This document shows positions 15,101 to 26,333 of a stretch of 64,000 nt of DNA, piece after piece. Each line of letters begins with the position of its first letter. The stretch's first letter is position 1. A program made the position numbers and the translations under genes. A model generated the notes under the pieces. It ran no database searches and was not told the origin of the DNA. It worked only from the letters and a program-made list of their open reading frames with translations. The DNA is taken from positions 29,823,619-29,887,618 of the forward strand of contig JARWKL010000008.1 of the NCBI GenBank assembly GCA_029961685.1, in the 5' to 3' direction. The DNA is from Aristolochia californica. Lineage: Eukaryota; Streptophyta; Magnoliopsida; Piperales; Aristolochiaceae.

Positions 15101-16915
15101 AAAATTTTAGAGTTTTTGTATGGAATGAATTTAAAGAAATAAAAAATGTAAGTAAAGAAAATTTATTCACACGCCACAAATGAACACAAAAGTTTTGTTA
15201 TCCAAGTTTGCAAAATTCCACTAGTTGAACCCTAAATGCTTAGAATTTTATAAGAAAGAGATTTTTCTACACATGTTTAAAAAATGGATATGCATACTTG
15301 AAACATGTTTAAGATGGAAATGACCTATGGATCCAAACCTTTTAAAGAGAATAACATTAAATTCCCAAATGAAAGTGTGGTGGGATATTTACCTGAGTCA
15401 AGCAAGCCATTATTTTGCCCAATTACGAAAAGCTGACCTAAAGATCATAGATGATTGTAATGTGATTTATCATGCATAACGGGATATATTTTTGTAAGGA
15501 ATGACTTATGGATTGGGAGCCAACACTCAGTTAAAATTCCCCCTCTTCCCCCTTTTCCCAACGATTGCAGAACCTGATATTTAAAAAACTAAAAAGAATT
15601 TACAATCCTAAAATTACATACAATTTTTAGAATTATCTCGCTCTACATTTGTGTATTGTGTATTTCCATTTTAGATGTATACTTTTTTCTTAATTCAAAA
15701 CTAGAGTTTTCACTTCTCGTTCATCTCGTAAATAAAAAAAGAATTAAAAGGCAAATAGATCAGAACAAAATGAAAACTTTAGAGATTATGTATTGAAAGA
15801 ATTTAAAGCAATAACCAATGTACGTAAAGAAAATTTATTCACACACCACAAATGAACACAAAGTTTTGTTATCCAAGTTTTGGAAATTCCACTAGTTCAA
15901 CCCTAATAGCTCAGAAATTAATAAGAAAGAGATTTTCTACACTTGTTATAAAAAGTGATACGCATGCTTGAAACATGTTAAAGATGCAAATGACCTATGG
16001 ATCCAAACATTTTAAAGAGAATAACATTAAATTCCTAAGTGAACATGTGGTGGGATAATTACCCGAATCGAACAAGCCATTATTTTGCCCATTTACAAAA
16101 AGCAGACCTAACGATCAGAGATGATTGTAAAGTGATTTGTCATTCGTAACGGGCTATACTTTTGTAATAAATTACTTATGGGTTGGAGTCAACACTCAGT
16201 TAAAAATCCCCCGCCTCCCCCTTTTCCCGACGATTGCAGAACCTGATATATAAAAACTAAAAAGACTTTACAATCCCAAAAAATTACAGAAACATTTTGG
16301 AATTATCTCTCTCTATATTTTTGCATTGTGCATTTCCATTTTAAATGCATAATTTTTTCTTAAATAAAAACTTGAGTTTTCACTTGCCCTTCATCTCGTA
16401 AACAAAAAAAAGATAAAAGGCAAATAGATCACAAAAAATGAAAATTTTAGAGTTTTTGTATGGAAAGAATTTAAAGCAATAAGAAATGTAAATAAAGAAA
16501 ATTTATTCACACACCACAAATGAACACAATAGTTTTGTTATCCAAGTTTGGGAAATTCCACTAGTACAACCCTAATAGCTCGAAATTTTATCAGAAAGAG
16601 ATTTTTCTACACATGCTTTAAAAAATCGATATGCTTTCTTGAAACATGTTAAAGATGCAAATGACCTAAGGATCCAATCCTTTTAAAGAGAATAACATTA
16701 AATTCCCAAGTAAATTTGCGGTGGGATATTTACCCGAGTCAAACAAGCCATTATTTTGCCCGTTTACAAAAAGCTGACCTAACGATCATACATGATTGTA
16801 AAGTGGTTTATCATGCGTAACGGGCTATATTTTTTTAAGGAATGAGTTATGGATTAGGAGTCAACACACAGTTAAAAATCTCCCACCTCCCCCTTTTCTC
16901 GACGATTGCAGAACC
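12200..16915. repeat. Satellite sub-block sharing a GATTGGAGTC variant
   Basis: Units near 12909, 14257 and 16189 lack one G in the box normally read GATTGGGAGTCAAC and also read AAAAAGACTTTACAATC where most units have AAAAAGAGTTTACAATC. A related AAAAAGACTATAC occurs near 14930. Sharing of two linked variants over about 3.3 kb indicates regional homogenisation. Two units in this stretch are shortened: one lost about 80 bp around 14385, where TTTTGGAAAT runs into AATTCAAAACTTGAG, and one lost part of the GGGATATTTACCCGAG region around 14744. Confidence 0.7.
16247..16255 (+). promoter_or_regulatory. TATA-like element of the monomer (example)
   Basis: TATATAAAA lies just downstream of the C-rich tract and GATTGCAGAACCTGA. 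Most units carry it or a close variant, always followed by ACTAAAAAGAGTTTAC. It resembles a plant TATA box, but the sequence is A+T-rich, so a chance match kept by homogenisation is equally likely. There is no evidence of transcription. Confidence 0.2.
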
Positions 16916-17265
16916 TGATATATAAAAACTAAAAAGAGTTTACAATCCCAAAAAATTACAAACACTTTTTGGAATTATCACTCTCTAAAATTGTGCATTG
17001 TGCATTTCCATTTTAGATCTATACTTTTTTTATTAAATATAAACCTGATTTTTCAATTTCGCATCATCTCGTAAAAAAAAAAAGGTAACAAGCAAATAGA
17101 TCACAACAAAATGAAAATTTAAGAGTTTAATGTTTGCAAAGAATTTAAAGCAAACACAAATGTCAGTAAACAAAATTTATTCACACACCTCAAATGAACA
17201 CAAAAGTGTTGTTATCCAAGTTAGGAAAATTCCACTAGTTCAACCGTAATTGCTAGGAATTTTAT

Positions 17266-17272
17266 AAGATGG
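17266..17272. other. Deletion junction in monomer (block A; repeated at about 52369 in B)
   Basis: TTTTATAAGA is joined straight to TGGATATGCATGC. The usual AAGAGATTTTTCTACACATG-type stretch and the following TTTTAAAAAA are missing. The same junction occurs in block B near 52366-52373. Confidence 0.85.
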
Positions 17273-17816
17273 ATATGCATGCTTGAAACATGTTAAAGCT
17301 ACAAATGACCTATGGATCCATACCTTTTAAAGAGAATAACATTAAATTCCCAAGTGAACATGCGGTGGTATATTTACCCGAGTCAAACAAGCCTTTATTT
17401 TGCCCATTTGGAAAATGCTGACCTAAACATCATAGATGATTGTAAAGTGATTTATCATGCGTAATGGGCTATATTTTTGTGAGGAATGACTTATGGATTG
17501 AGAGTCAACACTCAGTTAAAAATCCCCCACCTCCCCCTTTTCCCGACGATTGCAGAACTCGATATATGAAAACTAAAAGGAGTTTAGAATCCATAAAAAT
17601 TACATACACTTTTTGGAATTATATCTCTCTACATTTGTGCATTGTGCATTTCCATTTTTATGTATACTTTTTTCTTAAATAAAAACTTGACTTTTCACTT
17701 TCCCTTCATCTCTTAAACAAAAAAAGACATAAAAGGCAAATAGATCACAACAAAATGAAAATTTTAGAGTTTATGTATGGAAAGAATTTAAAGCAATAAC
17801 AAATGTAAGAAAATAA

Positions 17817-17934
17817 GGATATACATGTTTGTAACATGTTAAAGATGCAAATGTCCTATGCATGTTTTAGAAAAAGGATATGCATGCTTGTAACATGTTA
17901 AAGATGCAATTGTCCTATGGATCCATACCTTTTA
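17817..17934. repeat. Partial-monomer tandem duplication with flanking deletion (block A)
   Basis: A 59-bp piece at 17817-17875 (GGATATACATGTTTGTAACATG onward, ending in a TTTTAGAAAAA stretch) is followed by a second copy from 17876 (GGATATGCATGCTTGTAACATG). The monomer segment between AATGTAAG and the TTTTAAAAAATGG stretch is missing upstream, so the unit is both shortened and internally duplicated. Block B carries the same structure at about 52918-53036. Confidence 0.88.
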
Positions 17935-19102
17935 AAGAGAATAACTTAAATTTCCAAGTGAACGTGCGGTGGGATATTTACCCAAGTCAAACAAGCCATT
18001 GTGTTACCCATTTAAAAAAAGCTGACCTAACGATCTTAAATGATTGTAAAGTGATTTATCATCCGTAACGGCCTATATTTTTGTAAGGAATGACTTATGG
18101 ATTGGGAATCAACACTGAGTTAAAAATCCCATGCCTCCCCCCTTTTTCTTGACGATTGCAGAACCAGATATATAAAAACTAAAAAGAGTTTAATATCCCT
18201 TAAAATTACAGACACTTTTTGGAATTATTACTCTCTACATTTGTGCATTGTGCATTTCCATTTTAGATGCATACTTTTTTCATAAATCAAAACTTGAGTT
18301 TTCACTTTCCCTTCATCTCGTAAACAAAAAAAGAGATAAAAGGCAAATAGATCACAACAAAATGAAAATTTTAAAGTTTATGTATGGAAAGAATTTAAAG
18401 AAATAAAAAATGCAATAAAAAAAATTTATTGACACACCACATATGAACACAAAAGTGTTGTTATCCAAGTTTGGGAAATTCCACTTGTTCAACCCTAATA
18501 GCTCGGATTTTTATAAGAAAGAGATTTTTTTATGCACGTTTTAAAAAATGGATATTCATGCTTGATACATGTTAAATATGGAAATGACCTAAGGATCCAA
18601 ACCTTTTAAAGAGAATAAGATTAAATTCCTAAGTGAACGTGCGGTGGGATATTTACTCGAGTCAAACAAGCGATTATTTTCCCTGTTTAGAAAAAGTTGA
18701 CCTAACGATCACAGATGATTATAAAGTGATTTATCATGTGTTACGGGCTATATTTTTGTTAGGAATGACTTTATGAATTGGGAGTCAACACTCAGTTAAT
18801 AATCCCCCGCCTCCCTCTTTTCCGATAATTGCAGAACTTGATATATTAAAACTTAAAAGAGTTTACAATCCCTAAAATTATAGACACTTTTTGGAATTAT
18901 CTCTCTCCAAATTTTTGCATTCTGCCTTTCCATTTTAGATCTATACTTTTCTCCTAAATCAAAACTTGATTTTTCACTTTCCCTTCATCTCGTATACAAA
19001 AAAAGAGATAAAACGCAAAGAGATCACAACAAAATAAAAATTTTAGAGTTTATGTATGGATAGAATTTAAAGCATTCACAAATTTAAGAAAAGAAAATTT
19101 AT

Positions 19103-19112
19103 TCACACTTGT
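19103..19112. other. Chimeric monomer junction (block A; partner at about 54203-54212)
   Basis: TTTATTCACAC is joined to TTGTTTTAAAAAATGG, removing roughly 100 bp between the CACACACCACAAATG box and the CACATGTTTTAAAAAATGG box. The short shared CACA sequence at both ends suggests a microhomology or slippage deletion. It is identical in block B. Confidence 0.85.
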
Positions 19113-20003
19113 TTTAAAAAATGGATATGGATGCTTGGAACATGTGAAAGATGCAAATGACCTATGGATCCAAACCTTTTAAAGAAAATAACATTAAATT
19201 CCCAAGTGAACGTGTGGTGGGATATTTACCCGAGTCAAAGCAGCCATTATTTTGCCCATTTTCAAAAATCTGACCTAACGATCATAGATGATTGTAAAGT
19301 GATTTATCATGCGTAACCGGCTATATTTTTGTAAGGAATGACTTATGCTTTGGAAGTCAACACTGAGTTAAAAATCCCCTGCCTCCCCCTTTCTGCATGG
19401 TTGCAGAACCTTATATATAAAAACTAAAAAGAATTTACAATCCCCAAAAATTACAGACAATTTTTGGATTTATCTCTCTCTACATTTGTTCATTGTGCAT
19501 TTCCATTTTAGATCTATACTTTTTTCTCAAATCAAAACATGTGCTTTCACTTTCGCTTCATCAAGTAAACAAAAAAAGAGATAAAAGGCAAATAGATCAC
19601 AAAAAAAATGAAAATTTAGAGTTTATGTGTGGAAAGAATTTAAAGCAATAACTAATGTATGTAAACAAAATTTATTCACATGAAAAATTAACACAAAAGT
19701 GTTGTTATCCAAGTTTGGGAAATTTCACTAGTTCAACCCTAATAGCTCGGAATTTTATAAGATAGAGATTTTTCTTCGCAAGTTTAAAAAAAATGGACAT
19801 GCATGTTTGAAACATATTAAAGATGCAAATGACTTATGGATCCAAACCTTTTAAAGAGAATCACATTAAATTCCAAAGTGAACGAGCGGTGGGATATTTA
19901 CCCAAGTCGAACAAGCCATTATTTTGCCCATTGAGAAAAAGCGGACCTAACGATTATAGATTATTGTAAAGTGATTTATCATACGTAACGGGCTATATTT
20001 TTG

Positions 20004-20016
20004 TCAGGATTGAGTT
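20004..20016. other. Chimeric monomer junction (block A; partner at about 55104-55116)
   Basis: GGGCTATATTTTTGTCAGGA is joined to TTGAGTTTTCACTTTCCC. About 200 bp are lost, including the GAGTCAACACTCAG box, the C-tract, the TATA-like element and the GTGCATTGTGCATTT box. The spacing between the neighbouring GGATCC sites falls to about 471 bp. Block B has the same unit. Confidence 0.88.
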
Positions 20017-23000
20017 TTCACTTTCCCTTCATCTCGTAAACAAAAAAAAGAGATAAAAGGCAAAAAGATAACAACCAAATGAAAAATTTTCAGTTTATGT
20101 ATGGAAAGAATTTAAAGCAATAACAAATGTAAGTAAAGAAAATTTATTGACACACCACATATGAACACAAGTTTTGTTATCCAAGTTTGGGAAATTTCAC
20201 TAGTTCAGCCCTAATAGCTCGGAATTTTATATGAAAGAGATTTTTCTATACATGTTTTAAAAAATGGATATGGATGCTTGAAACATGTTAATGATGCAAA
20301 TGACCTATGGATCCAAACCTTTTAAAGAGAATAACATTAAATTCCCAAGTGAACGTGCAGTGGGATATTTACCCGAGTTAAACAAACGTTTCTTTTGCCC
20401 ATTTACAAAAAGATGACCTAACGATCATAGATGATTGTAAGTGATTTATCATACGTAACAGCTATATTTTTGTAAGGAATGACTAATGGATTGGGAGTCA
20501 ACACTCAGTTTAATATCCCCCGCCTCCCCCATTTCTTGGAGATTGCAGAACCTGATATATAAAAACTAAAAAGAGTTTACAATCCCTAAAAATTGCAAAC
20601 ACTTTTTGGAATTATATCTTTCTACATTTCTGCAATGTGCATTTCCATTTAAGATGTATACTTTTTTCTTAAATCAAAACTTGAGTTTTCACTTTCCCTT
20701 CATCTCGAAAACAAAAAAAGAGATAAAAGGCAAATAGATCACAACAAAATAAAAATTTTAGAGTTATGTATGGAAAGAATTTAAAGCAGTAAAAATGTAA
20801 GTAAAGAAAATTTATTCACACACCACAAATGAACTCAAAAGTTTCGTTACCCAAGTTTGGGAAATTCCACTAGTTCAACTTTAATAGCTTGGAATTTTAT
20901 AAGAAAGAGATTTTTCTACGTTAGTTTTAAAAAATGGATATGCATGCTTGAAAAATGTTAAATATGCAAATTACCTATGGATCCAAACCTTTTAAAGAGA
21001 ATAACAATAAATATCCAAGTGAATGTACAGTGGGATATTTACCCGAGTCGAACAAGCCATTATTTATCCCATTTACAAAAAGCTAACCTAACGATATTAG
21101 ATATTTTAAAGTGATTTATCATGCGTAATGGGCTATATTTTTCTAAGGAATGACATATGGATTGGGAGTCAAAACTCAGTTAAAAATCCCCGCCTCCCCT
21201 TTTTCACGATGATTAAAGAACCTGATATATAAAAACTAAAAAGAGTACACAATCCCTAAAAATTATAGACACTTTTTTGAATTATCTCTCTCTAAATTTG
21301 TGCATTGTGCATTTCCATTTTAGATGTAAAATTTTTTCTCAAATCAAAACTTGAGTTTTCACTTTCCCTTCATCTCGTAAACAAAAAAAGACATAAAAGG
21401 CAAATAGATCACAACAAAATGAAAATTTTAGAGTTTATCTATGGAAAGAATTTAAAGCAATAACAAAGGTAAGTAAGAAAATTTATTCACACACCACAAA
21501 GGAACACAATGGTTGTTATCCAAGTTTGGGAAATTCCACTAGTTCCACCCTAATAGCTCAGAATTTTATAAGAAAGAGATTTTTTTACGCATGTTTTAAA
21601 AAATGGATATGCATGCTTGGAATTTGTTAATGATTCAAATGACTTATTGATCCAAACCTTTTAAAGAGAATAATATTAAATTCCCAAGTGAACATGCGGT
21701 GGGATTTTTACCCGAGTCAAACAAGCCATTATTTTGCCCATTTACAAAAAGCTAACCTAATGATCATAGATGATTGTAAAGTGATTTATCATGCATAACG
21801 GGCAAGATTTTTGTAAGGAAAGACTTATGCATTGGAAGTCAACACTGAGTTAAAAATCCCCCACCTCCCCCTTTTCCCCATATTGCAGAACCTTATATAT
21901 AAAAACTAAAAAAAGATTACAATCCCTAAAACTTACAGACACTTTTTTGAATCATCTCTCTCTCTACATTTGTGCATTGTGCATTTCTATTTTTGATGTT
22001 TATTTTTTTCTTAAATCAAAACTTGAGTTTTCACTTTCCCTTCATCTCGTAACCAAAAAAATTGATAAAAGGCAAATAGAATACAACAAAAAGAAAATTT
22101 TATAGTTTAAGTTAGGAAAGAATATCAAGCAATCAAAATTTATCTAAAGAAAATTTATTCACACACCACAAATGAACACAAAAAATTTGTTATCGAAGTT
22201 TGGGAAATTCTACTAGTTCAACCGTAATAGCTCAGAATTTTATCAGAAAGAGATTTTTTTACGCATGTTTTAAAAAATGGATGTACATGCTTGGAACATG
22301 TTAACGATTCAAATGACCTATGGATCCAAACCTTTTAAAGAGATTAACATTAAATTTTCAAGTGAACGTGCAGTGAGATATTTACCCAAGTCAAATAAGC
22401 CATTATTTTGCCCATTTACAAAAAGCTGACCTAACGATCATAGAAGATTGTCAAGTGATTTATCATGCACGATGGGCTATATTTTTTTAAAGAATGAGTT
22501 ATGGATTGGGAGTCAACACTCAGTTAAAAATCTCTCACCTCCCCCTTTTCCCGATGATTGCTGAACCTGAAATTAAAAACTAAAATGAATTTAAAATCCC
22601 TAAACATTATAGACATTTTTTCGAATTATATCTCTCTACATTTGTGCATTGTGTACTTTCATTTTAGATGCAAACCTTTTCCTTAAATCAAAACTTGTGT
22701 TTTCATTTTCCCTTCACCTCGTAAACAAAAAAAAAAGAGATAAAAAGCAAATAGATCACAACAAAATTAAAATTTTTGAGTTTATGTATGGAAAGAATTT
22801 AAAGCAATAAAAAATGTAAGTAAAGATAATTTATTCACACACAACAAATAAACACAAAAGTTTTGTTGTCCAAGTTTTGGAAATTCCACAAGCTACCCCC
22901 TAATAGCTCGAAATTTTATAAGAAATAGATTTACATATGCAATTTTTAAAAAATGGATATGCATGCTTGTAACATTTTAAAGATGCAAATGTCCTATGGA

Positions 23001-24730
23001 CCCAAACCTTTTAAAGAGAATAACTTAAATTCCCATGTGAAGGTCCGGTGGGATATTTACCCTAGTCAAACAAGCCATTATTTTGCCCATTTACAAAAAG
23101 CTGACCAAACGATCGTAAATAATTGTAAAGTGATTTATCATGCGTTAACGGGCAATATTTTTGTAAGGAATGACTTATGTATTGGGAGTCAACACTCAGT
23201 TAAAAATCCCCGGCCTCCCCCTTTTCTCGACGATTGCAGAACTAAATATATAAAAGCTAAAAAGACTTTACAATCCCTAAAAATTATAGACACTTTTAGG
23301 AATTATCTCTCACTACATTTGTGCATTGTGCATTTCCATTTTAGATGGATACTATTTTCTGATATCAAAACTTGAATTTTCACTTTCCCATCATCTCGTA
23401 AACAAAAGGCAAATAGATCACAACAAAATGACAATTTTAGAGTTTTTGTATGGGAAGAATTTAAAGCAACAACAAATGTAAGTAAATAAAATTTATTCAC
23501 ACACCACAAATGAACACAAAAGTTTTGCTATCCTAGTTTGGGAAATTCCACTAGTTCAACCCTAATAGCTCAAAATTTTATTAGAAAGAGAATTTTCAAT
23601 GCTTGTTTTAAAAAATGGATATCCATGCTTGAAACTTGTTAAAGATGTAAATTAACTATGATTCCAAACCTTTTAAAGAGAATAATATTAAATTCCCAAG
23701 TCAACGTGTGGCGGGATATTTACCCTAGTCAAACAAGCCCTTATTTTGCCCATTTACAAAAAGTTGAGCTAACGATCATAGATGATTGTAAAGTGATTTA
23801 TCATGCGTAACGGGCTATATTTTTGTAAGGAATGACTTATGGATTGGGAGTCCACACTCAGTTAAAAATCCCCCGCCACCCCTTTTTCCAACAATTACAG
23901 AACCTAATATATAAAAACAAAAAAATTTGCAATCCCTAAAATTTACAGTCACTTTTTGGGATTATCTCTCTCTACTTTTGTGCATTGTTAATTTCCATTT
24001 TAGATGTATACTTTTTTTAAATAAAAAATTGAGTTTTCACTTTCCCTTCATCTCAAAAAAAAAAAGAAAGAGATAAAAGGCAAATAGATCATAACAAAAT
24101 GAAAATTTTAGAGTTTATCTATGGAAAGAATTTAAAGCAATAACAAATGTAAGTAAAGAAAATTTATTCACACACCACAAATGAACACATAAATTTTGTT
24201 GTCCAAGTTTGGGAAATTCCACTAGTTCAATCCTAAAAGCTCGAAATTTTATTAGAAAGAGTCTTTTCTCTGCATGTTTTGAAAAATGGATATGTATGCT
24301 TGAAACATGTTAAAGTTGTGAATGACCTATGGATCCAAATCTTTTAAAGTGAATAACGTTAAATTCCCAAGTGAACGTGCGGTGGGATATTTACCCAAGT
24401 CAAACAAGCCAGTATTTTTCCCATTTACAAAAATTGTCCTAACAATCATAGAATATTGTAAAGTGATTTATCTTGCGTAGCGGGGTATATTTTTTTAAGG
24501 AATGACTTAATGATTGGGAGTCAACACTCAGTTAAAATTCACCCGCCTCACCCTTTTCTAGACGATTGCAGAACCTGATAAATAAAAACTAGAAAGAGTT
24601 TACAATGCCTAAAAATTAGAGACAATTTTTTGAATTATCTCTCTCTACATTTGTGCACTGTGCATTGATGTATACTTTTTTCTTAAATCAAAACATGTGC
24701 TTTCACTTTCGCTTCATCTCGTAAACAAAA

Positions 24731-24770
24731 AAAGAGATAAAAGGCAAAAAGAGATAAAAAGAGATAAAAG
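24731..24770. repeat. Triplicated GAGATAAAA motif with deletion (block A only)
   Basis: Three GAGATAAAA copies begin at 24734, 24751 and 24761. They replace the usual CAAATAGATCACAACAAAATG to TATGGAAAG stretch. Block B keeps the ordinary sequence at the corresponding place (about 59835-59890), so this change occurred in A after duplication. Confidence 0.85.
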
Positions 24771-25511
24771 AATTTAAAGCAATAACTAATGTATGTAAAT
24801 AAAATTTATTCACACACCAACAATTAACACAAAAGTTTTTTATCCAAGTTAGGGAAATTCCACTAGTTCAACCCTAATAGCTCGGAATTTTATAAGAAAG
24901 AGATTTTTCTACGCATGTTTTAAAAAATGGATATGCATGCTTGAAACATGTTAAAAATGCAAATGACCTATGGATCCAAACATTTTAAAGAGAATAACAT
25001 TAAATTCCCAAGTGAACGTGCAGTGTGATATTTACCGAAGTCAAACAAGCCATTATTTTGCCCATTTACAAAAAGTTGACATAACGATCATAGATGATTG
25101 TAAAGTGATTTATCATGTGTAATGGGATATATTTTTTTAAGGAAAGACTTATGAATTGGGAGTCAACACTTAGTTAAAAATCCCCTGCTCCCCATTTTCC
25201 TGACCATTGCAGAACCTGATATATAAAAACTAAGAACAGTTTACAATTTCCAAAAATTACGGACACTTTTTGAATTATCTCTCTACATTTGTGCTTTCTC
25301 CATTTTAATTTTAGTTGAATACTTTTTTCTTAAATCAAAACTTGAGTTTTCTCTTTCCCATCATCTCGTAAAAAAAAAAAGAGATAAAAGGCAAATAGAT
25401 TGCAACAAAATTAAAATTTTAGAGTTTATGTATGGAAAGAATTTAAAACAATAAAAATGTAAGTAACTAAAATTTATTGACACACCACAAATGAACACAA
25501 AAATTGATCGA

Positions 25512-25546
25512 CCCTAAACCCTAAACCCTAAACCCTACACCCTAAA
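25512..25546. repeat. Interstitial plant telomere-motif run, five units (block A)
   Basis: Five 7-bp units on the plus strand: three CCCTAAA, one CCCTACA, one CCCTAAA. The run is preceded by ATTGATCGA and followed directly by TTCCACTAGTTCAAC. It takes the place of about 22 bp of monomer that normally read GTTTTGTTATCCAAGTTTGG. CCCTAAA is the telomere repeat of most land plants. The short length and degenerate fourth unit indicate an interstitial insert, not a chromosome end. Confidence 0.93.
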
Positions 25547-26285
25547 TTCCACTAGTTCAACTCTAATAGCTTGGAATGTTATAAGAAAGAGATTTTTCTA
25601 CACATGTTTTAAAAAATGGATATGCATTCTTGAAATGTGTTAAAGATGCAAATACCTTTGGATCCAAACCTTTTAAACAGAATAACATTAAATTCCGAAG
25701 GGACTTTGCGATCGGATATTTACTTGAGTCAAACAAGCCATTATTTGGCCCATTTACAAAAGCTGACCTAACGATCATAGATGATTGTAAAGTATTTATA
25801 ATGCGTAAAGGGCCATTTTTTTTAAGGAATGACATATGGATTGGGAGTCAATACTTAGTTAAAAATCCCCTGCCACCCCCATTTCTTGACGATCGCATAA
25901 ACTGATATATAAAAAAAAAATTTACAATCTCTAAAAATGATAGACACCTTTTTTGAATTATCTCTCTTTACATTTGTGCAATGTGCATTTCCATTTTAGA
26001 TGTATACTTTTTTCTTAAATCAAACTAGATTTTTCAGTTTACCTTTATATCGTAAACCAAAAAAGAGATAAAAGGCAAATAGATCACAACAAAATGAAAA
26101 TTTTAGAGCTGATGTGTTGAATGAATTTAAAGAAATGACAAACGTAAGTAAAGAAAATTTATTCACATACCACAAATATACACAAAAGTTTTGTTATATA
26201 AGTTTAGGAAAATTCCACTAGTTCAACCGTTATAGCTCGGAATTTTATAAGAAAGAGATTTTTCTACACATGTTTTAAAAAATGG

Positions 26286-26333
26286 ATATGCATGCTTGAA
26301 ACATGTTAAAGATGCAAATGACCTATGGATCCA
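26286..26333. other. Palindrome cluster typical of the monomer (example)
   Basis: Within 48 bp there are ATGCAT (26288-26293), GCATGC (26290-26295), AACATGTT (26300-26307) and TGGATCCA (26326-26333). All are perfect short palindromes, and most of the roughly 95 units keep at least two. What they do, if anything, is not shown by sequence. Confidence 0.75.

Noticed and set aside
14964..15179. Minus-strand open frames (also 23303-23509, 25563-25835, 29619-29825, 40204-40392, 40361-40558, 50339-50536, 59121-59327, 62834-63019)
   Set aside because: They are the reverse reading of the same monomer segments, with no domain and no consistent start, and they are interrupted in most other units.
22953..23375. 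140-codon plus-strand open frame and the many 61-101-codon frames with related wording on the plus strand
   Set aside because: They recur at the monomer period in a satellite, are broken by frameshifts and stops in most units, have proline, lysine and phenylalanine-rich low-complexity content, and show no recognisable domain. I treat them as chance frames, not genes.
25512..25546. A true telomere end
   Set aside because: Only 35 bp, degenerate, and flanked by satellite on both sides in the same orientation, so it is an interstitial insert.
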